Part shown: in pieces, positions 1-10,908 of the stretch
Layout of the letters: each line of letters begins with the position of its first letter
Position numbering within the stretch: position 1 is the stretch's first letter
Assembly: GCA_965153355.1 (NCBI GenBank)
Contig: OZ231127.1
Location: 16,740,001-16,804,000 of the forward strand
DNA length: 64,000 bases
Reading direction: 5' to 3'
Origin: Flaccisagitta enflata
Taxonomy: Eukaryota; Chaetognatha; Sagittoidea; Aphragmophora
Program-made: the position numbers and the translations under genes
Notes under the pieces: model-generated
The model's input: only the letters and a program-made list of their open reading frames with translations
The model's database searches: none
Told to the model about the DNA's origin: nothing

Positions 1-9
1 CATTTTTTT

Positions 10-545
10 TGATTGACGAAAAATTGAGAGGTGAAAATCGCAAACATGGCAACCTTTGATTTTCTTTATTTTTCACTCATGGATAGATTTTGGGGCAAGG
101 AATTCATTTAGATTGTCAAATCCCTTACAAGTTTTCAAGAAATAGGCCAAAATAAATAAATTAATAAAAAAAAGCTCAGAATTAGGCTTTTTGAGCTTTT
201 AGCTGGGTAACCAACTCAAAAAGCTCATTTCTGAGCTTTTTAAAAGCTCAAAGTTGAGCTTTTCAAGACAGAGTCTTTAATGACTTAGAGCGACAGTCAG
301 TCTTGGAAAGCTCAACTTTGAGCTTTTAAAAAGCTCAGATTTAAGCTTTTGAGTTGGTTATCCAGCCAAGAGCTCAAAAAGCTTAATTCTGAGCTCTTCT
401 TTATCAATTTATTTATTTTGGCCTATTTCTTGAAGACATCTAAGGGATTTGACAATCTAAATGAATTCCTTGCCCCAAAATCTATCTATGAGTGAAAAAT
501 AAAAAAGATCGAAGGTTGCCATGTACACAATTTTCACCTGTCAAT
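10..545. repeat. Large palindrome 1 (foldback element)
   Basis: The left arm (about 10-268) reappears inverted at about 300-545, with a spacer of roughly 30 bases. Matching landmarks are the AGCTCAAAGTTGAGCTTTTC motif beside the spacer, the GGCCAAAATAAATAAATT block, and the GGGGCAAGGAATTCATTTAG block near the outer ends. Arms differ by scattered substitutions. There is no coding potential. It fits a non-autonomous foldback or MITE-like element; no target duplication could be assigned. Confidence 0.85.
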
Positions 546-915
546 TTTTCTACAATCGAAAAAAAATATAAAAATCCATACCTACACCCAAATTTTCCTC
601 CACCACATAGCTGTTGCCCAAACATTCTTCCCCCCCCCAAAAATTAGACCACTTGATGGGGATGTATGGTCGGGGAAAATTAAAAAAAAAACGCGAAAAA
701 AGCAAAAGCTCAAAAATGAGCTTTTCAAGGGTCTCCGGCTGTCTCATGCAGATCACAATTCTTAATGATCTCTTTTTTTGTCCATTTATTCTTTTCTTTT
801 CTTTTTTTTCTTCTACTCTTGCTTTCTTCTTTTTCTGCATTCTTTTCTTTAGTTACTGTCTTGTCTTTATTTTCTTTTTGTTTCTTTCTTTTTTTCATTT
901 TTTTTTTTTTTTTGG
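546..915. other. T-rich low-complexity spacer
   Basis: No gene seen. The stretch from about 770 to 915 is almost pure pyrimidine and runs into the GC-rich start of the next palindrome. The same pyrimidine-tract-plus-GC-rich-end arrangement occurs inverted at 43.05-43.17 kb, so the tract is probably part of that repeat family. Confidence 0.6.
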
Positions 916-1567
916 CAGGCGCGGGGCCCCCCTGAGGTGCGGGGTACGCTGAGGAGATTACACTTTTTTTTATGCAGGGACCCAGAGGAGGGCCCAGATT
1001 TTTTTATTTTTATATAACTAATGTATTCTAAAAATTCCAGGACCATAGCCGTTCTCAACCATTCATCATATTGTACCTGAAAAATGACTCATCCTTAAGG
1101 GGGCCAAAATTTCAAAATTATTTTTCCTTGAATCTGATGCCAGATTCAGATTCTTTGTAAAAAATTATGTCAGATACTATATTTTCTTTTTTCAAAATTT
1201 TGTTTTGAAGCTGAAAAAATGCAAAAAACCTCCAAAAATAATGGTTTTTAAAAAATAAGGTCTTTTTAGAGGTCTTTTGCATTTTTTTCAGCTTAAAAAA
1301 AAAATTTTGAAAAAAGAAAACATAGTAATTGGTATAGTTTTTTACAAGGAATCTGATTCTGGCATCAGTTTTGAGGAAAAATGGTTTTGAATTTTTGGCC
1401 TCCTTAAGGATGAGCCATTTTTCAGGTGCAATATGATGAATGTTTGAGAATAGCTATGGTCCTGAAATTTCTAGAATACATTATTTACATCAAAATAAAA
1501 AAATCTGGGCCCTCCTCTGGGTCCCTGCATGAAAAAAAGTGTATTCTCCTCAGCGTAGCGCGGGGCC
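916..1567. repeat. Large palindrome 2 (foldback element with GC-rich ends)
   Basis: Arms at about 918-1235 and 1262-1567 are inverted copies. Shared landmarks are GCGCGGGGCCC at both outer ends, CAGGGACCCAGAGGAGGGCC against GGCCCTCCTCTGGGTCCCTG, and CCTTAAGGATGAGCCATTTT. The centre is AT-rich near 1240. Its GC-rich end occurs again inverted at about 43050-43090, so this is a dispersed family. Confidence 0.85.
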
Positions 1568-1769
1568 CTAGGCTTAAGCCTATTAAGCCTATTGGGTGAT
1601 CCGCCTCAGCACACTGTGATTCACAGTCAAGAATAGCGTTCTTAAGTGCTTTAAATAAAACAAACGAAAATAGATAACCGATTTTTTTCCTTATGTTTCA
1701 AAAAAGTCAAATTGCCTAATTCGACTTTTTTTTCAGTAACGAGAACAGTTTCACCAGAAGAGTAACTGT

Positions 1770-1806
<37 letters not shown>

Positions 1807-1944
1807 TTTTTTTTTTCAAAAAGGAAGCTTTTCCTGTAGCACGATTTCGCTTTGGGTTCTCAACTGTGAATTGTTTTTAGTTACATGCTATGCGACTCTA
1901 CACCCCGCTCCGTTCGTCCATCTGTCTGTCATGTTTTACATGGG
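1568..1944. other. Intergenic, (TG)n and a degenerate family H end
   Basis: No gene seen. A (TG)n tract lies at about 1768-1801. Around 1880-1935, CTATGCGACTCTACACCCCG followed by CGTTCGTCCATCTGTCTGTC resembles the reversed 3' end of family H elements, without a matching 5' end. Confidence 0.5.
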
Positions 1945-4905
1945 TGGTTTCAGCACAGATCAGTAAAACTAAAAACCCTCAAAAAATAGAATTTGCTCTT
2001 TTTTGGTGTAACGGTACCCCTTGGGAGTTATTCACGAATCCCGAATATTTTTACTCTCGGACCTATATTTCGGGTTTAACAGGGGTTTGAAATTTTGACC
2101 CCCAGGGGTACCCCCAAAACATAAAAAAGCCATATCTCAGCCATTTTTTATGATAAAAGGACAAACTTGGTGTCAATCTTCTTGTATCAACTCAAAGAAT
2201 CTATTAAAAAAAAATTTGAACCAAATATAATCATTTTGGGGGTTTTTACCCCTAGGGGTAGTATTTGGGGGTACCCCGGGGTACCTAGTATGTAAAAATT
2301 TTGAAAAAAAAAGTTAGAAAAATATTCTTCTACATTTGTGATTTCATATTTAAAAATAAACAAGGCCAACACTTATAAGTCGCGTGCGAGACAAAAATAA
2401 CTGAACTGACCTGACTCCTTATTGAATCTTTTTATCGAAAATCAGACTTAACCCAGACCCAAACCAGACCCAAACCCAACTCAAACCAGACTCAAACCAG
2501 ACTCAAACCAGACTCAAACCAGACTCAAACCAGACTCAAACCAGACTCAAACCAGACTCAAACCAGAATTAAACCAGACCTAAACCAGACCAAAACCAGA
2601 CCTAAACCAGACCTGAACCAGACCTGAACCAGACATAAACCATACATAAAGCAGACTTAAACCAGACTTAAACCAGACTCAAGCCAGACTCAAACCAGAC
2701 TTAAACCAGACTCAAACCAGACTTAAACCAGACTAAAACCAGACTAAAACCATACTTAAACCAGACTTAAACCAGACCTTAACCAGACTTAAACCAGACC
2801 CAAACCAGCAGAGCCAAACCAGCAGACTTAAACCAGCAGACTTAAACCAGCAGACTTAAACCAGCAGACTTAAACCAGCAGACTTAAACCAGCAGACTTA
2901 AACCAGCAGACTTAAACCAGCAGACTTAAACCAGCAGACTTAAACCAGCAGACTTAAACCAGCAGACTAAAACCAGCAAACCTCAACCAGCCAACTTAAA
3001 CCAGCCAACTTAAACAAGCCAACTTAAACCAGCCAACTTAAACAAGCCAACTTAAACCAGCCAACTTAAACCAGCCAACTTAAACCAGCCAACTTAAACC
3101 AGCCAACTTAAACCAGCCATCTTAAACCAGCCAACTTAAACCAGCCAACTTAAACCAGCCAACTTAACCAGCTGACTTAAACCAACAGACTTAACCAGCA
3201 GACCTAAACTAGCAGACATAAACTAGCGGACTTAAACTAGCGGACTTAAACCAGCAGACTTAAACCAGCGGACTTACCAGCGGACTTAAACCAGCAGACT
3301 CAAACCAGCAGACTTCAACCAGCAGACTTAAACCAGCAGACTTAAACCAGCAGACTTAAACCAGCAGGCTTAAACCAGCAGATTTAAACCAGCAGACTTA
3401 AACCAGCAGACTTAAACCAGCAGACTTAAATCAGAAGACTTAAACCAGCAGACTTAAACCAGCAGACTGAAACCAGCGGACTGAAACATGAGACTGAAAC
3501 CAGCAGACTGAAACCAGCAGACTGAAACCAGCAGACTTGAAAAGACATATATGACCAAAACTTACCAAAAAACATAGATGACCACGACAAACCAAAAGAC
3601 ATAAATGACCAAAAAATTAAAAAGAAAAACAAAAAAACAAAAAAACAAAAGCCAAAAAAACCAAAAAACCCAAAACCAAAAAACCAAAAAACCTAAAAGA
3701 CCAAAACTTACCAAAAAAACATGTTAAATGACCAAAAAATGACCTTAAATGTTCCAAAATGACTTAAAATGACTTAAAACTATTTTGATTGCACAAAAAT
3801 AACACAAATGACTTAAATGAACAAAGTGACGTTAATGATCAAAAAATGACCAAAAATGACTAAAAGCAACCAAAAATGACCAAAAACAACAAAAAAAAAA
3901 TGACTTGAAACAACTCCAGACAACCCAAACTGACCAAAAATGACGAAAAAAAGCAAAGTGTTACTAAATACTACAAAAGCGAAAAATAACTTTGAGTGAC
4001 TTAGAATGACTTAGAATGACTTAGAATGACTTAGAATGACTTTTAATGACTTAGAATGACTTAAAATGACTAAGAATGACTTAAAATGACTTATAATAAC
4101 ATAAAATGACAAAAATGACAAAAAATGACAAAATGACTTAGGTGACTAAAATTAACTGAAAATGACTGGAACTGACTTAAAATGACTTAAAATGACCTAA
4201 AATGATGTAAAATACCCCAAAATGATGTAAAACGTTGAAAAAAAGCTAAGTGTTACGGACAGACGGACGGACCGACAGACCGACCGACAGAGCGGGTTAT
4301 AGAGTTGCGTGCACGCGACTAAAAATATGGGACCTTAACTACTTGGTGCCCAAAAAAACAGCTGAAAATGGAGGGTAGGGCCAATTTTGAAGGATTTTGG
4401 CATTTTTAGTCAAAATTGTTAAAAATGGCCACACCACCAATTTTTGGCCCTTTATTTAGGCACTAAGGAGTTGAGGTCCCATATTTTTTATTCTTGAAAA
4501 TGAAACATCAAAAGTAGAAGAATAGTTCTCCAACATTTTTTTTCAAAGTTTCTATGTACCAGGTCCCCAAGGGTACCCCGAGGTACTACCCCTAGGGGTA
4601 AAAACCCCCAAAATGATTATTTTTGGTTCAGATTTTTTTCCCAACAGATTTTTTGAGTTAATACAAGAAGATTCAAACCAAGATTGTCCTTTTATCATAA
4701 AAAATGTCTGAGATATGACTATTTAAAGGTTTGGGGGTACCTCTAGGGGTCGAAAATATAAACCCCCGTAAAACCCAAAATATGGATCAGAGAGTAAAAA
4801 TATTCAGGATTTGTGAATAACTCCCCAAGGGGTACCTTTACACCAAAAAAGAGCAAATTCTGTTTTTTGAGAGTTTTCAGTTTTACTGATCTGTGCTGAA
4901 ACCAC
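1945..4905. repeat. Inverted repeat 3 (about 415-bp arms) enclosing a satellite element
   Basis: The left arm (about 1945-2360) and right arm (about 4490-4905) are inverted copies. Both carry GCACAGATCAGTAAAAC or its complement, AAAAAAGAGCAAATTC, the GGGGGTTTTTACCCCTAGGG block, and the same gene-like but non-coding order. The family H element at 2361-4326 lies immediately inside the left arm and may have been inserted into a pre-existing palindrome. Confidence 0.8.
2361..4326 (+). mobile_element. Family H element, long copy with three internal tandem arrays
   Basis: The 5' end reads AACAAGGCCAACACTTATAA followed by GTCGCGTGCGAG. The 3' end has GACCGACC-type repeats, then GGTTATAGAG, the hairpin GTTGCGTGCACGCGAC, and CTAAAAA. 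Between the ends lie a short ACCAGACT-based repeat (about 2459-2800), a 14-mer AGACTTAAACCAGC-type array (about 2800-3540) and a TGACTTAGAA-type array (about 3730-4250). No protein is encoded. The layout matches non-autonomous Helentron-like elements (HINE/DINE-1 type); this is inferred from structure, not homology. Confidence 0.65.
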
Positions 4906-5063
4906 CCACATTTCTTATGTTGTTGTGGTCTTTGGCCTCATTGCTCCAGCCCAAATGCTCTTGTGCCTTCAAATACAGCCCCTGCCTACTCATGCGCGAC
5001 TGGGGTAGCCGTATATCCAGCCCTCTTTCTTTCTTTCTTTCTTTCTTTCTCTCTTTCTTTCTC

Positions 5064-5115
<52 letters not shown>

Positions 5116-5145
5116 TTTTTTCTTTCTTTCTTTCTTTCTTTCCTA

Positions 5146-5183
<38 letters not shown>

Positions 5184-5340
5184 CATTTTCTTTCTTTCAT
5201 TTTTTATTATTCATCAATCGCTCTTCTCTTGTTAGTTTCATCTCTTCTTTACTTTCCTGCCCTAATGCCTGGTTTGCCTTCATACTCTCCCTACCTACCC
5301 ACACGCAACTAGGGTAGCCGAGTATCAGGCTTTGCTTTCT
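4906..5340 (-). repeat. Two reversed family H 5' ends around a (TTTC)n tract
   Basis: ACTGGGGTAGCCGTATATCC at about 4998-5017 and ACTAGGGTAGCCGAGTATCA at about 5308-5327 match the reversed 5' leader of family H. A (TTTC)n microsatellite occupies about 5025-5195. The open frames here are only translations of the microsatellite. Confidence 0.6.
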
Positions 5341-5409
5341 CAAATAAGCAATTTATCCCATAGAAATTGAGATTTTCCCAACATGAATATATTTTTTGAG
5401 GTGATCATG

Positions 5410-5575
5410 TTTTCAGTCCCGTGCTATATGACCCTACCCCCCGCTATGTCCGTCTGTTGGTTGGTTGTTCGGTCCATCGTGTTTTACTTTTTTATGTTTT
5501 TGCGGTCTTCAGCCTCCCTGCTCCTGTCAAAATGCCCCAGTGACCTCAAATATCTGGCCTTTTTTCAGATCGAGT
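5410..5575 (-). repeat. Degenerate reversed family H copy
   Basis: CCGTGCTATATGACCCTACC, then CGCTATGTCCGTCTGTTGG, a TTTTACTTTTT segment and GTGACCTCAAATATCTGGCC follow the same order as the better preserved reversed copy at 16940-17149. Confidence 0.5.
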
Positions 5576-5762
5576 GTGATGTAGGACTTCTAAATTGCAT
5601 TTTGAATAAAAACTGTACTTAACATCAAATCTAAATCAACAGTATGTTGTAAGACATGGAAAATCTAATATCAAATTGTGAAAGACATGGAAACATTAAA
5701 GCAGACTCAGTTGAAGAATTATCGTTGCCGAGATGATCTCTGATTTCTCAAGCTTTAGGACT

Positions 5763-5927
5763 TCATTCATTTCCATAAGTTCCGGTAGGATGACAGTCTT
5801 TATGCTTGTTGGGGTCGCAATCCAGTTCACAAATGTAGTTGAGCTTCCAATCGCACGGCACCGAATAAGCAGTAAAGCTCTTCACTGGAGACACGTGAAG
5901 CTTCTTCTTCTCTTTCGCAGTCATGTT
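5763..5927 (-). CDS. Putative gene A, terminal exon: C-terminal part of a C-type-lectin-like domain
   Basis: On the minus strand an acceptor (TGATTAATCACAG) is followed by a 165-base open frame ending in TGA at 5763-5765: 54 residues plus stop. It contains VPCDWKLNYICELDC, which matches the end of C-type lectin domains, where a tryptophan and two cysteines precede a final YICE strand. Two further cysteines follow in a short tail ending TYGNE. The acceptor is phase 0, matching the phase-0 donor of the exon at 13889-14056. If joined, the intervening intron is about 8 kb and contains the ApoL-like gene on the other strand. The lectin assignment is by motif only; it could equally end a different lectin gene. 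Confidence 0.55.
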   Translation of the reverse strand, partial: NMTAKEKKKLHVSPVKSFTAYSVPCDWKLNYICELDCDPNKHKDCHPTGTYGNE

Positions 5928-6527
5928 CTGTGATTAATCAATGTGAATGGCATTGATACCAATTAATCTTTCTCATGTTGTTTTGAAATGCAGTAGATCT
6001 CGTCTAGACTTGAGATAAAGGGGGCAAGCATTGTAGAAAAACGAATGAAGTCAAGGGAGTGATATTTGAAACATAGAATTATAAAGAGGTGCCTTATTGC
6101 CCATGGTAGCTGGTTGCCATGGAAACACATTTCTATTTGTTTTCGCTAAAATATCAATATTTTGAGAAACTTTGAGGGAACATTTTTTAAAATTAAATTT
6201 GCTACATCTTTCCTACAGTATGTTCTGTAAGAATGTCGCTTGTTTAGCGGTTGCAATAATAAAGCAATATACAAATTAAAAGCTAAATGGAGGTGTAAAA
6301 AATCAAAGGAAATATCAATATTTAATAAATAATATCCTTATACTTTATTGTGATGATGACCTGATCAAAAGATGTTTTGCATATTGACACACCTGAATGC
6401 AATATGTGATGAGTGCAACAATTCATCCTATATGCAGATCCGGCCTTTCATTACTAATTTTCTATCTTGAACAATTTCGCACAAAGTCTGGTTTTATTAC
6501 ACGTGAAAAAAAATGTTCTTTTCTCAG
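5928..6527. other. AT-rich non-coding stretch ending in a likely 3' splice site
   Basis: No gene seen. It ends with TGTTCTTTTCTCAG at 6514-6527, a good plus-strand acceptor seven bases before the ApoL-like start codon. This suggests an upstream non-coding exon that I cannot place. Confidence 0.4.
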
Positions 6528-6534
6528 TGCCATA

Positions 6535-7428
6535 ATGAGTGCTGAACAATCCAAGCCCGGCGGACCGTATACATTAAAACTAGCCATCGGCGGCGTAGAC
6601 ATTTGCTACAAATCGGGCGAAAAAAGTCATCTCTCCGTCAAAAATGGAGGACTGGATTTCTTTCACGAAATTGGTGGTAGTAACGACGCTCCTTTCGCCG
6701 CCGGTAAAGCGATTGCCATCGTCATTTTCTCTCAACTCGGAAAATATCTTTTGGAACAAGCTAAAACTTTGGGAGCCGCCGCTATTACGTCCATCATCAA
6801 CTCGGTGAGCAATCTTGGCTCCATCGGTTACACCGCCACAGGCGCTCTAAGGACCGCCATCGACACTGCCACGGGCGCCAGAGCAGCCGTCGCCGTGGCT
6901 GATGACGTTGCGGCCGTAGGTGCCAACGCCGCTAGAGCCACATTGGGCACCGGAGCCAAGGTTTTCGCGGGAGTTGGAGGCGGATTGGGGATCGCTTTCG
7001 GCATCATGGACATGGGACTGGGCATCAATGCGTTGGTCAACGGAACGGCGACTCTCAATCAACTGGTCGCCGTCCAAGAGTTGATGGGCAAAGCTGAAGA
7101 GAAATCAGTCTCGTTGGACGAGCAGAAAAAGAGCATCCTGCGGGAGGCGAAGGAAAAGATCAATCAGCTGGTCGTGGAAGTCACTGCTTACTGCAAAGGC
7201 ACCAACGGGACCAAAGTCGCCGGGGGATTCCTCTCTACTTCTGGAGGAAGCATGGCCATCGCCGGGATTTTCTTCCCGCCGCTTCTCATCCCAGCGGCCG
7301 TCATCGGAGGCATCGGGGCTGCAGCCAGCATCACCGCCACCATTGTGGAACTGAGTGTGGACCACCAAAAACGGTTCCAGGATATTGTCAAGAAATTGGG
7401 GGAGGATGAAATTCACTTTATTGGCTGA
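6535..7428 (+). CDS. Apolipoprotein-L-like membrane protein, 297 aa
   Basis: Single open frame starting MSAEQSKPGG. I chose the ATG at 6535 over the in-frame ATG at 6397 because a splice acceptor ends at 6527 and the upstream part is AT-rich and not protein-like. The coding part is clearly more GC-rich than its surroundings. Visible parts: a hydrophobic stretch near residues 57-95 (FAAGKAIAIVIFSQLGKYLL and following); an alanine/glycine-rich segment; a hydrophobic helix near 140-165 (GVGGGLGIAFGIMDMGLGI); a charged helix near 183-215 (SILREAKEKINQL); and a hydrophobic hairpin near 223-270 (GGFLSTSGGSMAIAGIFFPP, then IGAAASITATIVE). This hairpin and the helix before it resemble the two membrane segments of the ApoL family, whose members act in intracellular or lysosomal membranes and can form channels. 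In vertebrate ApoL the hairpin precedes the other helix; here it follows. The exact function is unknown. It lies on the strand opposite putative gene A, within one of its introns. Confidence 0.7.
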   Translation: MSAEQSKPGGPYTLKLAIGGVDICYKSGEKSHLSVKNGGLDFFHEIGGSNDAPFAAGKAIAIVIFSQLGKYLLEQAKTLGAAAITSIINSVSNLGSIGYTATGALRTAIDTATGARAAVAVADDVAAVGANAARATLGTGAKVFAGVGGGLGIAFGIMDMGLGINALVNGTATLNQLVAVQELMGKAEEKSVSLDEQKKSILREAKEKINQLVVEVTAYCKGTNGTKVAGGFLSTSGGSMAIAGIFFPPLLIPAAVIGGIGAAASITATIVELSVDHQKRFQDIVKKLGEDEIHFIG

Positions 7429-7499
7429 TCGTGGTGATTGAGCATGAAGCACAAAACTGAAATACAGTTTACCTACTAACCCTCAAAATTAGGCGAACT

Positions 7500-7978
7500 G
7501 GGATTAGAACTTGTATATGGATGCCAATGTCCTGTAGGACACATAGGTGAATTTCTAGATGTCCATCTGTATGTCGGTCCATCTGTTCCCCCTGCCAAAG
7601 CTTTTGAGCCTCAAAATCCATTGAATAACATGAAAAATTGAAAAATGCAAAATTCTCATTGAATTTAATATGGAGAATTGACAAAAATTGCAAAAATGTG
7701 AGATTTCCATTAAATAACATGGGAAGTTTACCAGAAGTTAAAAATATGTGAAATCCCTACTAAATAACATGGAAATTGACAGAATTATGAAATAAATGCA
7801 GAATTTAGATCCGATAACATGGAAAATTAACAAAAATATTTAAAAAAATTCAATGTTCTCATTGAACAACATAGAAAATAGCCCCAAAGGCCTTCTCAAG
7901 ACGTCTGGAAATTCACCTGTGTTCTAAGCAGGGCATCGGTACCGCTGACCATGTGCGATCCTGGGATGACTAGTTAAA
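7500..7978 (+). repeat. Family G repeat, copy a
   Basis: The left arm contains ATGTCCTGTAGGACACATAG. The body is a degenerate tandem array built on TTGAATAACATGGAAAATTG. The tail is GCAGGGCATCGGTACCGCTG, then ACCATGTG and the short hairpin ATCCTGGGAT (7958-7967). No protein is encoded. Confidence 0.65.
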
Positions 7979-7979
7979 T

Positions 7980-8492
7980 GCTTTTTGAGCAGCGGCCCCA
8001 AAGAGCCGATGTCCTTTAGGACACAGGGGTGAATTTCCAGATGTCTGTATGTCCGTCTGTTTGTACGTATGTCCCCCCCTGAAGCTTCTCAAGCCCTAAA
8101 TTCCTATTGAATAACATGGGAAGTTGACAAAATACAAATTTCCTATTGAATAACATAGAAAATTACCAAAAAAGTGAAAAATTGCATGATTCCCATTAAA
8201 TAACATAGAAAATTATGAAAAATGGAGAAAAATGTAAAATTCTCATTGAATAACATGATTAATTGACAAGAAATAAAAAAATGCAGAATTCCTATTGAGT
8301 AACATGAAAAATTGCCACAAAGGCCTCAAATATGCCCTCTCAGGAAGCCTAGAAATTCACAACTGTGTCCTACAAGACATCAGCCCTTTGGGGCTGCTGC
8401 CCTGCTCTCACTCCAATTATTCAGCTAATCACTCCAAGCAGGGCATTGGGTACTGCTGACCATGTGCGATCCTTGGATGATTTGTTAGTGTC
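7980..8492 (+). repeat. Family G repeat, copy b
   Basis: It starts GAGCAGCGGCCCCAAAGAGC with GTCCTTTAGGACACAGGGGT. The body is AATAACATGGAAAATTGACA-type tandem repeats. The inverted arm is TGTGTCCTACAAGACATCAG with GGGGCTGCTGCCCTGC. The tail GCAGGGCATTGGGTACTGCT ends in the hairpin ATCCTTGGAT (8469-8478). Confidence 0.7.
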
Positions 8493-9264
8493 TAGGTCTG
8501 GAGATATTTGAAAGACATGTAATATCTATCATGGTTTCACAAAAAATGTCCAATTCATGGCTACTTATTCCTTCTTTAAATAATCATAATGCTAATGTAT
8601 CATTTATAGAAGTTTTGAATTGAATTTTGAAACCATATATTAGTTGAGAGTTCTCTCATTTCGTTAGGCAGCCACTGACAGCCTCTTTGCCCCAATGCCT
8701 CATTCCTTCCCAGAAGTTAATGGGTCTTACATAAAAAAAAGTCAGGCAGACGGAGAGACAAACAATTTCGTTCAAAAAGACATTTGAAATGGCTGTTTAC
8801 TCCTCCAAGTTTGTTTTCTACTATTCAGAGAAACAAAAAACGCTATAAAAAGCCTTTAAAATTAGTTTGTAACTGACGGACTGATGGACCAATGGACTCA
8901 CGAACTGACAGACCAAAATGTGGCTTATAGAGTTGCGAAGCACGCGACTAAAAAGTACCAAACTTCCTTAGATAGAAAGTTGGTACTTCATCAGGCAAGA
9001 CCTGTTATATAACACCCTGAGAATGGCTATATGATTATATATTCTGAGAATGGCTATATAACGTAAGAATGACTTTAAGGTTGTAATTTTCCTGAAAATG
9101 GTTATTCAAGTTGGGTGTGGAAGGGCAGGGGCAGTAACATATTTAGGCAGAAAAACTCATTAGCATGAAAAGCCTACTTCCTCCTCAAGTTGGAAAGGCT
9201 TTGGGACACTGCGCCCCAGTTAAAATTTCATCTGACTGGGCCAACTACAAAAGAGCTTTTTGGG
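8493..9264. other. Non-coding, with one isolated family H 3' end
   Basis: No gene seen. At about 8860-8953 a run of ACGGACTGATGGACC-like repeats leads to TGGCTTATAGAG, the imperfect hairpin AGTTGCGAAGCACGCGACT and AAAAA: a plus-oriented family H 3' end with no matching 5' end. Confidence 0.5.
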
Positions 9265-9775
9265 TAGCGTCCCCAAAGGGGACGAAATCCTGTAGAACAC
9301 AGGGGGACTTTCGTTCGTCCGTCCGTTCGTTCGTTCGTTCGTACGGCCGTGCGTCCCCCCAGGCCCTCTCAGGCCTGAAATTTGTCCTTTCAGGCCTAAA
9401 ATCTGCCCTCTCAGGCCTGAAATCTGCCCTCTCAGGCCTTGAATCTGTCCTCTCAGGCCTGAAATTTGCCCTTTCAGGCCTGTTACCTGTCCTCTCAGGC
9501 CTAAAATCTGCCCTCCCAGGCCTGAAATCTGCCCTCTCAGATTCAAGGCCTGAGAGGGCAGATTTTAGGCCTGAGAGGGCAGATTTCAGGCCTGAGAGGG
9601 CCTGGGGGGGGGCCGACGGGCGGACGCACGGATGGATGGATGAACGAAAGTCCCCCTGTGTTCTACAGGACTTTGTCCCCTTCGGGGCCGCTGCCCTGCC
9701 TCTCATTCCAATTTACAACCATGCAAAGCAGGGCAACGGATATTGCTGACCACGTATTGCCCTTGGGCGACCTGT
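9265..9775 (+). repeat. Family G repeat, copy c
   Basis: The left arm GACGAAATCCTGTAGAACAC with AGGGGGACTTTCGTTCGTCC is matched inverted at about 9640-9690. Between them is a 21-bp tandem array of the type CAGGCCTGAAATCTGCCCTC, which itself turns over near 9540. The tail GCAGGGCAACGGATATTGCT ends with TTGCCCTTGGGCGA (9757-9770). The open frames rich in RPERADF are translations of the array. Confidence 0.8.
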
Positions 9776-9786
9776 TATACCTTGTG

Positions 9787-10290
9787 GGCAGCGGCCCCAA
9801 AGGGGACGAAGTCCTGTAGAACACAGGGAACTTTTGTTTGTCCGTTTGTGCATTTGTCCCCCCAGGCCCTCTCAGGCCTGAAATCTGCCCTCTTAGGCCT
9901 AAAATCTGCCTTCTCAGGCCTGAAATCTGCCCTCTCAGGCCTTGATTCTGCCCTCTCAGGCCTGAAATTTACCTTTCCAGGCCTGAAACCTATCCTCTAA
10001 GGCCTTGAATCTGCCTTCTTAGCCCTGAAATCTGCCCTTTCAGATTCAAGGCCTGAGAGGGCAGATTTCAGGCCCAAGAAGGCAGATTTTAGGCCTGAGA
10101 GGGCAGAATTCAGGCTCGAGAGGGCCGGGGGGGGCGGATGGACGGATGGACAGACAAACGAAAGTCCCCTGTGTTCTAAAGGACTTTGTCCCCTTCAGGG
10201 CTGCTACTCTGCCTCCCATTCCGATTTACAACCATGCAAAGCAGGGCAACGGGTATCGCTGACCACGTATTGCCCTTGGGCGACCTTTTA
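9787..10290 (+). repeat. Family G repeat, copy d
   Basis: It starts almost directly after copy c with GGGCAGCGGCCCCAAAGGGG and has the same CAGGCCTGAAATCTGCCC array, the inverted arm (about 10155-10205) and the same tail with TTGCCCTTGGGCGA. Copies c and d are head to tail. Confidence 0.8.
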
Positions 10291-10908
10291 TGCTCCTAGT
10301 CCTACCTTTTCCGGCTTAATTCGAAGCATTTGTTAATGAATTAAGAATCAAGGATTAAGAATCAAGAATCAATTTGGACAAAACTACTGACATGAAAAAC
10401 ACCGTAAATGCTCTTACAGATATGCGTGTCCGCAACTAAAAAACTAAAACAAGCCCGGATTCACTGCTGCCCAAGTCACATTTGGGTATGCAGATGTTGT
10501 GTTTAAAAAGGTTAACAAAGCACTCCGGCAGGAGCAAAAAGCGCCTGACGTACCAACAGACATGGCAAGCCTTTAAAGTGTTGACTAGTTTGTGCCGCAC
10601 TTGTTTAGTTAGTCACGGCTAGTGACGGCCTTGTTCTCCCCTACTGACCTCGGGGAACAGGTGGAATAATTCGGGAAAAAGTTTGGCGTTTTTCAAACTG
10701 GGTGACAACTTCACGCAAAAGCTTTGGAAAAGTGAGTCCGTCTGGAATTTTTTCTCCTCTTCTGTGATGGTGTCTCCAGGGCAAGGCTCGAAATACTGAG
10801 GAGTGAGGAAGACGGGAATGATGGAAAATGCAATAGGTATTTTGTATTTGTAACTACTCCATAGTGACTTTCTTAGCTTATGGCACTATGCTGAGAGAGG
10901 TATGTTAA
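10291..10908. other. Non-coding spacer
   Basis: No gene seen. ATGCGTGTCCGCAACTAAAAA near 10424-10444 is a truncated family H 3' end. The rest is ordinary AT-rich sequence. Confidence 0.4.

Noticed and set aside
2800-3540. CRISPR-like regular repeats
   Set aside because: Contiguous tandem units without unique spacers, in a eukaryotic context; likewise 62830-63400.
9165-9749. 194-codon frame with RPERADF repeats on both strands
   Set aside because: Reads through the 21-bp family G array; all frames stay open because of the repeat length.
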